Shown piece by piece: positions 1 through 8,870 of a DNA stretch of 64,000 bases; position 1 is the first letter of the stretch, and each line of letters opens with the position of its first letter. A program made the position numbers and the translations under genes. The notes under the pieces are model-generated. The model did no database searches. It was not told the DNA's origin and saw nothing but the letters and a program-made list of their open reading frames with translations. Origin of the DNA: Rhizobium brockwellii (GTDB lineage Bacteria; Pseudomonadota; Alphaproteobacteria; Rhizobiales; Rhizobiaceae); contig NZ_CP053439.1 in the NCBI RefSeq assembly GCF_000769405.2, forward strand, positions 1,860,001-1,924,000. The letters run 5' to 3'.

Positions 1-260
1 TTCCAGCGGACCGATTTGGTCCAAAAATAACTGACTGTGTATTTAAGGGTGATGAAAGTCACCCGGATCTCGCAGCAAAGCACTATTCAGCTATCCGTCA
101 TGAGGCACCGCATGTCTCTAAAGTGGATTTTTGGATTACGCATGACGATGGACGAATTGTAAAAATGCGAATTGGGCCGTGGGGGGTCAAGCTTAAGTCC
201 GGACTAGGAGTAATTGAAATCCGGAAGTTCGATGATGAGGCATTGACCCCTCCGCTTTGA
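1..260 (+). CDS. hypothetical protein, C-terminal part only (cut by window edge)
   Basis: An open frame entering from the left edge (frame of base 3) reads about 85 residues and stops at TGA 258-260. The peptide begins PADRFGPKITDC and ends DEALTPPL, with several charged and aromatic residues (WITHDDGRIVKMRIGPWG) and no membrane segment. I do not recognise a family. The base composition is visibly less GC-rich than the rest of the window, as is the following 400 bases, which fits horizontally acquired DNA. The start lies outside the window. Confidence 0.55.
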   Translation, partial: PADRFGPKITDCVFKGDESHPDLAAKHYSAIRHEAPHVSKVDFWITHDDGRIVKMRIGPWGVKLKSGLGVIEIRKFDDEALTPPL

Positions 261-281
261 TCCGCAGCCGCAACAGAGTTG

Positions 282-380
282 CGCTTCCATTCGAACGGTA
301 TGTCCGATGCTTTTGTCGAAATCCTGAAGCGGAATTACACGCGAATATCAGTTCCACAGGACGCTGAAACAGCGCTCTAA
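282..380 (+). pseudogene. remnant of an IS3-family transposase (integrase-core end)
   Basis: Bases 282-380 read RFHSNGMSDAFVEILK followed by RNYTRISVPQDAETAL and a TAA stop at 378-380. This matches what I know of the stretch SNGM(A/S)(E/D)AFVKT(L/F)KRDY..pipDAetAL in the catalytic rve domain of IS3/IS2-type OrfB transposases. Only about 33 residues survive; the usual upstream catalytic domain and the downstream end of OrfB are missing, and the frame is interrupted by a stop where the family continues. It is a dead insertion-sequence scar, not a gene. Confidence 0.7.
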
Positions 381-745
381 TCGCGCCGACGTCCAGTTTC
401 CGTGAAAACCTTAAACCGCTGCGCCGGCACGTCTGAACTGGTGCTATGTGTAAATCATGTAATCGTCATATGTCGAAGCCCCGTTCGGCAACAACATCAA
501 CAATCACACGCTGATCCGGAAGGTGGGGCCATAACACCGCTTACAGTGCGGAAGTTGATCGTTCATCAAAATGATCACTATTCATCTGCGGCCTTTATTG
601 TGCTGTCGCTTCCGGAATTTCGATCAAAAGACCGAAACGGACGGATGAGCGGCTAAGCCATTTGGTTTCTCAACCATATCCGCCGCCACCGGACGTTGCC
701 AATGCCACAAGTTGCACTATTGTCTGTCCGGCACGCGAAAACCTG
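381..745. other. low-GC non-coding stretch
   Basis: No convincing gene. A GTG-initiated 84-codon open frame from 402 to 656 has no family resemblance and no clear ribosome binding site. The stretch is AT-richer than its surroundings and includes the imperfect palindrome around TGATCGTTCATCAAAATGATCA near 555-577, which could belong to the promoter of the hydrolase that follows. Confidence 0.4.
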
Positions 746-1513
746 ATGGTGGTTATGCCGGTAGTAACTCGATATCTCATTGACCGGGGTGACGGAGCCA
801 AGGTCGAGCTTTTTCAAGCTCAAGCCGCAAGCGAAACGCCCGCAGGAGCAATCCTATTCGTCCACGGCAATCAGGGTGGCCGTCTGCTTGGAGGGATAGA
901 GGCGGTCGACAGCGGCGCGTTGCTTCGGTTCTGTTCTGGTCTGAATATCACTGCTGCGGCAGTCTCGCAGCCTGGTTTTGGGGCGTCAGATGGTCCTCCA
1001 GATTTCTGCGGTCCCAAAACCCAGCAAGCGATCATAGCTGCTCTCGCTTTCTTGCGGGGCCAGCCTTCCGTCGATCCTGACCGAATTGTTCTTTATGGAA
1101 ACAGTCGTGGCGCCGTTGCATCGGCCATGGTCGCCACCCAGGTTTCTGATCTGCGTGCAGTCATTCTATCCAGCGGCGTCTACGATCTTGAAGTCGCTTG
1201 TCACGAGAGTTCAGACGGTTTGCGGTGGGCTATCGAGAAAGAGGCGGGCCTATCGAGAGAGGCCTTTCTGGCTCGCTCTGCATTGCATTATGCGCCCGAA
1301 GTTCGGTCTGAGACGCTGTTGCTGCATGGAAAGCATGACGACCGTGCTCCCGTTGCCCAAGCCGAACTCTTCTCAAAAGCTCTGTCCAATGCCGGAGTCC
1401 TGGCGACGCTTCACGTCTTTGACTGTGGACATCAAATTCCGAGGAACCACATGCAGGGAGTTCTCAGGCCCTTCCTGCAAAGGGTGTTCAATCCCGTCGT
1501 AACGTACCACTAA
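746..1513 (+). CDS. alpha/beta hydrolase, S9/acylaminoacyl-peptidase-like fold
   Basis: Predicted cytoplasmic serine hydrolase of about 255 residues. With the ATG at 746, the oxyanion-hole motif HGNQGG is at residues 40-45, the nucleophile elbow YGNSRG puts the serine at residue 120, the acid is Asp198 or Asp199 in HGKHDDRAP, and the histidine is His229 in DCGHQIPR, so the triad is complete. The frame stays open upstream to a TTG at 662, but those extra residues are proline-rich and unlike the family; ATG 755 is another option. No signal peptide. Substrate unknown; esterase or peptidase are both possible. Confidence 0.75.
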   Translation: MVVMPVVTRYLIDRGDGAKVELFQAQAASETPAGAILFVHGNQGGRLLGGIEAVDSGALLRFCSGLNITAAAVSQPGFGASDGPPDFCGPKTQQAIIAALAFLRGQPSVDPDRIVLYGNSRGAVASAMVATQVSDLRAVILSSGVYDLEVACHESSDGLRWAIEKEAGLSREAFLARSALHYAPEVRSETLLLHGKHDDRAPVAQAELFSKALSNAGVLATLHVFDCGHQIPRNHMQGVLRPFLQRVFNPVVTYH

Positions 1514-1600
1514 GGCAGCGTGACAGCTTCGGGCAGCGGGAAAGTGGCGAAAACCCAAAAGAGATCAAGCCCAAACCCGCCTCTTGAAGGAGAAGAAAAA

Positions 1601-2101
1601 ATGAAACGCATCGAGATGGAGGTGAGCGGCGGCTGCCAGTGCGGTGCCGTGCGCTACCACGCGACCGCTGTGCATGACAATTCGCATCTCTGCCATTGCC
1701 GCATGTGCCAGAAAGCCGCGGGCAACATCTTTGCCGCGCTCGTCGCCGCGCCCGATGATGCGCTCAGCTGGACACGCGGCAAGCCGAGCGTCTGGAAGAG
1801 CTCGGAGCTTGTCGAGCGCGGCTTCTGCGCCAATTGCGGCACGCCATTGTTCTTCCACCACCTCGAAAACGGTCGCACCAACCTGATGATCGGTTCGCTT
1901 GACGATCCACACGCCTTCGCGCCGCTTGCCAATACCTGCACCGAGAACATGGTGGCATGGTTCGATACGATCACGGGCATAGAAAATACCGGTGCGACCG
2001 AAGACAACGGCGCCGACTGGGCCGCGGCGATCACGGAGAGCAACAACCAGCACCCCGATCACGACACCACCTCATGGGCGGTGAGGGGGCGTGATGGCTG
2101 A
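1601..2101 (+). CDS. GFA/CENP-V family zinc-binding protein
   Basis: Protein of 166 residues in the family of glutathione-dependent formaldehyde-activating enzymes (most members have no proven activity). The zinc cysteines are visible: GGCQCGAVRY near residue 11, LCHCRMC near 31-37 and FCANCGTPLF near 74-83. ATG 1601 is chosen because AAGGAG lies about ten bases upstream; the open frame extends further but without resemblance to the family. The last four codons overlap the start of a second, truncated family member. Confidence 0.85.
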   Translation: MKRIEMEVSGGCQCGAVRYHATAVHDNSHLCHCRMCQKAAGNIFAALVAAPDDALSWTRGKPSVWKSSELVERGFCANCGTPLFFHHLENGRTNLMIGSLDDPHAFAPLANTCTENMVAWFDTITGIENTGATEDNGADWAAAITESNNQHPDHDTTSWAVRGRDG

Positions 2102-2240
2102 GTCCTATTCCGGGAGTTGCCAGTGCGGCGCTGTCCGAGGCCATGGCGCGTGGGCAGTAGTGTTGCCGGTGATATGGGGTCAGCGCTGCGAGTGCGACCC
2201 TGCGGGATCGTTGCACATCGATGCTACCGACCACCGCTAG
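2094..2240 (+). pseudogene. truncated second GFA-family gene
   Basis: ATG 2094 lies inside the end of the preceding gene and opens a frame reading MAESYSGSCQCGAVRG, an unmistakable GFA-family N-terminus with its first zinc cysteine pair. After about 16 residues similarity stops, the remaining 32 codons look random, and the frame ends at TAG 2238-2240. The other two zinc motifs are absent. This looks like a tandem pair whose second copy lost its body by deletion, with the opposite-strand hydrolase gene now lying directly downstream. Confidence 0.75.
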
Positions 2241-2267
2241 GCGGGCGATAGCATCGGTTGACGAGGG

Positions 2268-3038
2268 CTACTTTGCTCCTGCGGCCGCTTCTATGACCGC
2301 AGCCACTTCCTTGGCGTGCGAGGCCAGCGAGGCGTGGCTACCCTCGACCGTCGTCACCTTGGCCTTCATCCGTTCGGCAAAGAAAGCCTGTGCGTGGGGA
2401 TCAAGCACGAGGTCCTTGGAGCTCAGGACGTACCAGCTTGGCTTGTCGTGCCATGCCGCGACCTCAGCAGGCGCATCGAAGGCAGTGTGGTTGATCGGCA
2501 TCTGGTGCGCTGCCAGATGTTCACCGATCTTCTTGGGCAGGTCGCCCGCCACTGCACTGGGGAATACTGCAGGATCGATGGTCAAGTAACCCTTTGCGTC
2601 GGGCCGAATGGCTGCCGCTCCGGGGGTTGCCGGACCGCTGGCTGCCAATGCTGTGATGGTTTCACCTTTCTCGGGCGCAAAGGCCGAGACATAGACGAGT
2701 GATGCCACCTTGGCGTTGTCACCCGCCTCGCCGATCACCACGCCACCCCAGGAATGGCCCACCAGGACAACCGGGCCATTTTGCGCATCCAGCACCGCAT
2801 TGGTGGCAGCGACGTCGTCAGCAAGCGAGGTCAATGGGTTCTTTACCGCAGTCACCTTGTAGCCCTTGGCGGTCAGGATTGCAGCGACGCCGTCCCAACT
2901 GGTTTCGTCGACGAAGGCGCCGTGAACAAGAACGATATTCTTGATTGTTTGATCCGGGAGAGCCGGCTGGGCCCCTGCGGGTGCAGCACCAAGCATGGCG
3001 GTCGTTAACATTAGGGCGGACATAAGAATAGATTTCAT
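2268..3038 (-). CDS. exported alpha/beta hydrolase (EstC/salicylate-esterase-like)
   Basis: Secreted or periplasmic serine hydrolase of 256 residues. A signal peptide covers residues 1-23 (hydrophobic core LMSALMLTTAML, likely cut after AGA). VLVHGAF near 37-42 forms the oxyanion hole, the nucleophile Ser96 sits in GHSWGG, the acid is probably Asp209 or Asp213 and the histidine His235 in GSHASL. The start has AGGAG nine bases upstream. It is divergent from the AraC-type gene at 3204, 165 bases away, so that regulator is a natural candidate to control it. Substrate cannot be told from sequence. Confidence 0.85.
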   Translation of the reverse strand: MKSILMSALMLTTAMLGAAPAGAQPALPDQTIKNIVLVHGAFVDETSWDGVAAILTAKGYKVTAVKNPLTSLADDVAATNAVLDAQNGPVVLVGHSWGGVVIGEAGDNAKVASLVYVSAFAPEKGETITALAASGPATPGAAAIRPDAKGYLTIDPAVFPSAVAGDLPKKIGEHLAAHQMPINHTAFDAPAEVAAWHDKPSWYVLSSKDLVLDPHAQAFFAERMKAKVTTVEGSHASLASHAKEVAAVIEAAAGAK

Positions 3039-3203
3039 TTGGAGCTCCTACAGGGCGCATCAGCGCGATTGCTTAATTCGGATAATCTGCAATGCTGTCG
3101 GCTACGCGACCGCAGGAAGACCAGGATGGCCTTGCCTTCGCGGAAACACTTGAACCGCCAGATAATTCCTCGTTGAAGACAAACCAAACTAGGGCTTACC
3201 GAG

Positions 3204-4202
3204 ATGGATCACCATGACCAGAGCCCCGCAATGCATGCTCCGTCGTCCAAAAATGCGATCATGCTCGCCTCTCGGGTGGATCTGCTCTCCCAGATTTTGG
3301 CCATGGTCAGCCTGCATGGCGAAATCGTCTTTACAGTCGAGCTCAGCCAACCATGGGCGCTACGCTTTCATCCAGGAGCGGCTTATTTCTTCATCGTGCT
3401 CGAAGGGGGCCTGACGGTCGTGAACGATCAGGGCCATGCCTTGCAGGTGGCAACTGGCGATCTGATCATGCTGCCGCGAGGCCTTGGGCACGGCTTGAGC
3501 GATGGCGAGTGTGCAACTGAGGCTGACTTGGCAGCCCTGATGGCGGCGCAGGTTACCGCCGAAAAACTCAATGTCTCCCACGGCGGAGGCGGCCAACAGA
3601 CCAAGCTTATCGCTGGAGCCTTACGGTTCGAAAGCGCTTCCGTGCCCTGGCTCGTATCGGCACTGCCGTCGGTCATTCACATTCCAAAAGCCAGCGGCGA
3701 GACCGCCGGATGGGCCGAGGGTCTTGGCTACTTCATGATGAAGGAAGCCCAGGAGGTGTATCCCGGCGCGTCCATCATGATTTCACGGCTGATCGACGTG
3801 CTGGTGATCAGTATCCTGCGTAGCTGGGTGCGGATGGAGCGGGGCGGCAATGTCGGCTGGCTTGGAGCGCTCGGGGATACGCGCATCAGCCGCTCGCTCA
3901 AGGCCATCCACGACGAACCTTATCGGCGCTGGACCGTGCTCGATCTGGCTCGCGTGGCGGGCCTGTCCCGGTCCGGCTTCGCGGCGCGATTTACAGCATT
4001 GGTGAAAGAAGCGCCACTTTCCTACCACAGCCGCTGGCGGCTGACGCTCGCCTTGGGCTTGATGCGCCAGCCTGATGCCAAGGTTGGGTCGGTCGCCAGG
4101 CAAGTGGGCTATGATTCCGAAGCAGCCTTCAGCCGAGCCTTCAAGGCGCAGTTTGGTTTTGCGCCCATGAATGCCAAATCGACAACTATTCAGGATCGAT
4201 GA
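3204..4202 (+). CDS. AraC-family transcriptional regulator with cupin sensor domain
   Basis: 332 residues. The N-terminal half (about 25-195) is the cupin-type ligand domain of the AraC_binding/Cupin_6 class, with HPGAAYFFIVLEGG and GDLIMLPRG strands. The C-terminal hundred residues are the double helix-turn-helix: DLARVAGLSRSGFAARF for the first and VARQVGYDSEAAFSRAFK for the second, the latter being a canonical AraC signature. It starts 165 bases from, and divergent to, the exported hydrolase gene. The ATG at 3231 is an alternative start because the first nine residues are weakly supported. Confidence 0.9.
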   Translation: MDHHDQSPAMHAPSSKNAIMLASRVDLLSQILAMVSLHGEIVFTVELSQPWALRFHPGAAYFFIVLEGGLTVVNDQGHALQVATGDLIMLPRGLGHGLSDGECATEADLAALMAAQVTAEKLNVSHGGGGQQTKLIAGALRFESASVPWLVSALPSVIHIPKASGETAGWAEGLGYFMMKEAQEVYPGASIMISRLIDVLVISILRSWVRMERGGNVGWLGALGDTRISRSLKAIHDEPYRRWTVLDLARVAGLSRSGFAARFTALVKEAPLSYHSRWRLTLALGLMRQPDAKVGSVARQVGYDSEAAFSRAFKAQFGFAPMNAKSTTIQDR

Positions 4203-4410
4203 TGGTGTAGATCCGGCGCAATGCATACCAGATTATAACGCGCAAATGTCGGACGTGGGGTCGAATGCCGAATGGCAGCTTCTGCTGAACTCGCTCCGAT
4301 AACAGACGCGCCGCTTCCGGCCCCGTAGCAGTCGTCTATCCAAGCCGAGCCGATGTCCGTGCGAACCGGACAGCCGCCGGGCCACCCCAGCGGCCTACTG
4401 CCGCGATATA

Positions 4411-5343
<933 letters not shown>

Positions 5344-5369
5344 CTACTTCTTACGTGTTGAAAACCGGG

Positions 5370-6344
5370 TCACTCGCTGTCGAGCACTTGCAGAAGTGCG
5401 GCGATATAGCCGTAGCAGAAGGCAAATGCGGTGGCGGTTGGATCCTTGCCGCTGACGGTCGGCACATGGTCGGGCATCAGCATGTATTTGAAGCCCACCT
5501 CCTTGTAGATTCTGGCGGAGCGGACCATGTCCATGTCGCCTTCTTCAGGGAAGGTTTCCATGAAGGACAGCTTGCCGCCGCGAATATTGCGGAAGTGAAC
5601 ATTGAAGATCTTGCCGCGCTGGCCGAACCAGCGGATGACATCGTCGATTTCCTTGCCGGGATTTTCCAGCATCTCGCCGATCGAACCCTGGCAGAAATTG
5701 AGGCCATGATAAGGGTTTTCGCGCATCAGCACGAATTTCTTCAGGCCTTCCACCGTACCGAGCACACGCGTGACACCGCGATAGCCCGGCGGCGTATAGG
5801 GATCGTGCGGATGGCAGGCGAGCCGGACGCGGTTGCTTGCAGCGACAGGAACGACGCGTTCCAGGAAATAGTCGATCCGTTCCCAGTTTTCGTCTTCGGA
5901 AAGCACGCCGGCAAGGCCGGGCTCGGCCTGCTGATCCGTCTTATCCCAGCGGAAGCTTGCATTCAGCGATCCGCCGCGTCCCGGTTCATCCGGCGTACGG
6001 GGAATGCCGATCAGGTTGAGATTGTACTTCACCGCAGGAATGCCGGCGGCGGCGGTATTCTCGATCAACTTGCAGACGGCGTCGATCTGTCTGTCGCGCT
6101 CGGGGCCGGCAAGCAGGATATCAGGATAGGAAGCCTTCTCGATCGGCTGCGAGGGCAGCGGCAACTGGATCATGTCGAGGATCAGGCCGAAGCTTTCGAC
6201 CTTGTCGCGATGGCGCTCGAGATCGGAGAGCGTCCAGCTGCTCGGTTTCCCCGGCGGGTCGGCATTGATATGCTTCACGCCCAGTTGCGCGAAGATACGA
6301 TAATCGTCGTCATCCAGCGCTGCGACCTGTGTTCCCAGATACAT
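5370..6344 (-). CDS. mannonate dehydratase-like protein (UxuA family)
   Basis: 324-residue TIM-barrel protein of the UxuA/xylose-isomerase-like superfamily. Metal and active-site motifs are visible: CHPHDP (177-182), NFCQGS (216-221), NVHFRN (248-253) and PDHVP (291-295). UxuA proper dehydrates D-mannonate to 2-keto-3-deoxygluconate; this protein is somewhat short and may be a paralogue with another sugar acid as substrate. ATG 6344 (MYLGTQVA) is chosen because GAAAGAG precedes it well and family members begin this way; a TTG at 6359 is the longer option. Gene order regulator, dehydratase, KdgD on one strand points to a catabolic operon. Confidence 0.75.
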   Translation of the reverse strand: MYLGTQVAALDDDDYRIFAQLGVKHINADPPGKPSSWTLSDLERHRDKVESFGLILDMIQLPLPSQPIEKASYPDILLAGPERDRQIDAVCKLIENTAAAGIPAVKYNLNLIGIPRTPDEPGRGGSLNASFRWDKTDQQAEPGLAGVLSEDENWERIDYFLERVVPVAASNRVRLACHPHDPYTPPGYRGVTRVLGTVEGLKKFVLMRENPYHGLNFCQGSIGEMLENPGKEIDDVIRWFGQRGKIFNVHFRNIRGGKLSFMETFPEEGDMDMVRSARIYKEVGFKYMLMPDHVPTVSGKDPTATAFAFCYGYIAALLQVLDSE

Positions 6345-6368
6345 TTGAGTCTCTTTCAAAATTATCCA

Positions 6369-6382
6369 ATGTCATATGACAT
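6369..6382. promoter_or_regulatory. candidate FadR/GntR operator, perfect 14-bp palindrome
   Basis: ATGTCATATGACAT is a perfect palindrome lying 25 bases before the dehydratase start, between it and the regulator gene. The 11-mer GACATAATATG overlapping its right side recurs at 7214-7224 in front of the divergent ABC transporter, where ATGTCGTCC and ATGTCGTATTATG half-sites also occur on the minus strand. GntR/FadR-type dimers commonly bind such TNGTNNNACNA-like inverted repeats, so a shared operator for both transcripts is a reasonable inference. Confidence 0.5.
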
Positions 6383-6409
6383 AATATGAATTTCGTAGAG
6401 TGTCGAGCC

Positions 6410-7120
6410 CTATTGCTGCTCGGCGAGCATGCGATAACGGCGTTGGCTGGCCAGCATATGCGCCCGCATTGCCTGTCTCGCCCGCTCCGGATCTTGATCG
6501 GCGATCGCTGACAGGATCTCGACATGTTCGGCATAGACCTTCTGAAGATAGTCGCGGTCATTGGCTTCGGGAAGCGTCGGAAATTGGCCGCGGGGAATGG
6601 CTTTTGGGCCGAATTGGCGCAAGACGGCAACATAGAATCGGTTGTTCGTGGCGGCGGCGATTGCCATGTGGAAGGCATAATCCGCCTCCACCGTCTGCTG
6701 TCCCGTCTCGATCAGGTTCGCCATCCTGCGGTTGGCATCGCGGATCGCCGCTTCCTGCTCGGCGGTGCGGCGATAGGCGGCGATCGCCGCCGCTTCACCC
6801 TCGGCGGCCATGCGAAACTCCAGCAATTCCAGGGTTTCCGGAATGCTCTTGATTTCCACTGGTGTTAAGGAAAGCATTGAATGCGACTTCGGATCCGCGA
6901 CGAAGACGCCTTTGCCCTGGATCGGCTTGACGAAGCCAGCCGACCTCAGATCGGCTATCGCCTCGCGCACCACGGTGCGGCTGACGCCGAATGACGCTTC
7001 AAGCTGCGGCTCGGTCGGCAGCTGGTCGCCGACGCGCAGCTTCCCCGTTTCGATTTGCGCCCGCAGCTGATCGATAACCTGTTGCGCCAGTCTTTGCCGG
7101 CCCCGGCTGAGTGTCGTCAT
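6410..7120 (-). CDS. FadR-subfamily GntR transcriptional regulator
   Basis: 236 residues. N-terminal winged helix at about 8-75 (LRVGDQLPTEPQLEASFGVS, then RTVVREAIADLRSAG), followed by an all-helical FCD effector domain with the typical metal-binding pattern (EFRMAAEGEAAAIAA, then YAFHMAIAAATNN and a late histidine in YAEHVEIL). It sits between the catabolic genes, transcribed in the same direction, and a divergent ABC transporter 134 bases away. It most likely represses both until a sugar acid binds; the ligand is not visible. Confidence 0.85.
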   Translation of the reverse strand: MTTLSRGRQRLAQQVIDQLRAQIETGKLRVGDQLPTEPQLEASFGVSRTVVREAIADLRSAGFVKPIQGKGVFVADPKSHSMLSLTPVEIKSIPETLELLEFRMAAEGEAAAIAAYRRTAEQEAAIRDANRRMANLIETGQQTVEADYAFHMAIAAATNNRFYVAVLRQFGPKAIPRGQFPTLPEANDRDYLQKVYAEHVEILSAIADQDPERARQAMRAHMLASQRRYRMLAEQQ

Positions 7121-7189
7121 TTCGGCTCCCCCAATCCCTTCGCATCAAGTCTCTGTCGCCCGGGACTTGTCAATCTTATCGGACTTCGT

Positions 7190-7230
7190 TAAATCATAAT
7201 ACGACATACGGACGACATAATATGTTTCCT
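7190..7230. promoter_or_regulatory. candidate regulator-binding region before the ABC transporter
   Basis: This AT-rich stretch contains GACATAATATG (7214-7224), identical to the sequence next to the palindrome at 6369, plus two more CGACAT half-sites (7202-7207 and 7213-7218). It lies about 30 bases before the binding-protein start, a position suited to repression by the FadR-type protein encoded next door. Confidence 0.4.
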
Positions 7231-7254
7231 ATAGTAATCCAGGGAGGAGTGACA

Positions 7255-8850
7255 ATGAAGCATTTTTCTAAGAGCTTGTTCGTCGGCGCTGTCATCGGCG
7301 CCCTGACGATATCGGCAGCACAGCTGCAGGCCGCCACGCCGCAGGATCAGCTGGTGATTGGCACTTCGCTGGCCCAGGTTTTGTCGCTCGATCCGCAGCA
7401 GGCGACCGAAGGCAAGGCGGTCGAGATCATGTCGAATCTGTACGATCGGCTGGTCGCCAGTACGGCTGACGGTAAGATCCTTCCGCAACTGGCGGAAAGC
7501 TGGAAGATCGACGACAAGGGCATCACCTTTACGCTGCGCAAGGCCAATTTCGCCTCCGGTAACCCGGTGACCTCGAAGGATGTCGTCTATTCACTGGCGC
7601 GGCTCCTGAAAATGGACCAGGCCGCCGCCGCTAACCTCAAGCGCGTCGGCTACGACAAGGACAATGTCGAAAAGCTCGTCAAGGCGGTCGACGATCAGAC
7701 GGTGCGGATCGATCTCTCCGACCAGGTGACGGCAGAGCTTCTGCTCTATCGGCTGACAACGACGACGACCAGCGTGGTCGACAGCGTCGAGGTCGAGAGC
7801 CACGCCGTCGATAACGACTACGGAAATGCGTGGATGCGAACGCATTCTGCCGGCTCCGGTCCGTTCACCCTCAATCGCTGGTCTCCGAACGAACTGGTGA
7901 TCCTCGACGCCAACAAGGACTATATGGCAGGCACGCCGAAGATGCGTCGCGTCATCGTCCGGCATGTGCCTGAAAGCCAGGTCGAGCGGCTGATGCTTGA
8001 ACGCGGCGATATCGATATTGCCAGCGCCTTGACCGCATCGGATCTCGCGACGTTCCAGACCAAGAAGGGCTTTGCCATCCAGCGTATTCCGACGGGCGGT
8101 TTCTACGTGCTGTCGATGAATGCCGGCAACAAATACCTCGCCAATCCGAAGGTTCGCGAAGCCATCGCCTACGGCATCGACTACAAGGGCATCGAAAAGA
8201 CGATCATGGGCCCTTACGGCCGGGCGAGAAACGTCCCCGTTCCGGAGAATTTCGAATATGCCATCCCGAACCCCGATTGGCATCTCGACGTCGAAAAGTC
8301 GAAGCAGCTGCTGAGCGAGGCAGGCTTCAAGGACGGCTTTTCGCTGACGCTGAAGACCATCGCGCAAACGCCGCGCATCGATCTTGCCACCGCCATCCAG
8401 GCATCGCTTGCTCAAGTTGGCATCAAGATCGACATCCAGCAGGGCAACGGCTCGGAAATCATCGCCGCCCATCGCGCCAGGGATTTCGATCTGCTGATCC
8501 CGCAGACCAGCGCCTATATGCCGAACGTGCTCGGCTCGATGGAGCAGTTTTCCTCCAATCCCGACAATTCGAAGGAAGCCAACAATGCCGGCAATTTCGT
8601 CTGGCGCTCGGCCTGGGATATTCCGGAACTCACGGCGCTGACGGCGAAAGCATCGATGGAGCCGGACGCCAAGAAGCGTGGCGAACTCTATGTTCAGATG
8701 CAGAAGATGTTCGTCGAACAGAAGCCGGCGGTGCTTCCGCTCTTCGAGCGCTTTGAGCCGATCGTCCTCAATAGCAAGGTCGAGGGATATGTGGGGCATC
8801 CGTCTCAGCTGACGCGTCTCGAGAACGTCACCAAGGTCGAAACCCAGTAA
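7255..8850 (+). CDS. ABC transporter substrate-binding protein, family 5 (DppA/OppA type)
   Basis: 531-residue periplasmic binding protein. Residues 1-25 form a signal peptide (KSLFVGAVIGALTISAA, cut near LQAA). The family-5 signature is visible in the region PQLAESWKIDDKGITFTLRK and NPVTSKDVVYSLARLL. ATG 7255 is chosen for its strong GGGAGGAG Shine-Dalgarno eight bases upstream; the open frame runs 48 codons further without support. First gene of a five-gene importer operon. Family-5 proteins bind peptides but also opines and oligosaccharides; given the sugar-acid enzymes next door, an acidic sugar or oligomer is a plausible ligand. Confidence 0.9.
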   Translation: MKHFSKSLFVGAVIGALTISAAQLQAATPQDQLVIGTSLAQVLSLDPQQATEGKAVEIMSNLYDRLVASTADGKILPQLAESWKIDDKGITFTLRKANFASGNPVTSKDVVYSLARLLKMDQAAAANLKRVGYDKDNVEKLVKAVDDQTVRIDLSDQVTAELLLYRLTTTTTSVVDSVEVESHAVDNDYGNAWMRTHSAGSGPFTLNRWSPNELVILDANKDYMAGTPKMRRVIVRHVPESQVERLMLERGDIDIASALTASDLATFQTKKGFAIQRIPTGGFYVLSMNAGNKYLANPKVREAIAYGIDYKGIEKTIMGPYGRARNVPVPENFEYAIPNPDWHLDVEKSKQLLSEAGFKDGFSLTLKTIAQTPRIDLATAIQASLAQVGIKIDIQQGNGSEIIAAHRARDFDLLIPQTSAYMPNVLGSMEQFSSNPDNSKEANNAGNFVWRSAWDIPELTALTAKASMEPDAKKRGELYVQMQKMFVEQKPAVLPLFERFEPIVLNSKVEGYVGHPSQLTRLENVTKVETQ

Positions 8851-8870
8851 TACTCCCAGGACAGCCGATC

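Noticed and set aside
402..656. 84-codon open frame starting at GTG
   Set aside because: No family resemblance, weak start, low-GC surroundings and next to a transposase scar.
5355..6389. 344-codon plus-strand frame opposite the mannonate dehydratase-like gene
   Set aside because: Shadow of a well-supported minus-strand gene; composition typical of antisense frames in GC-rich DNA.
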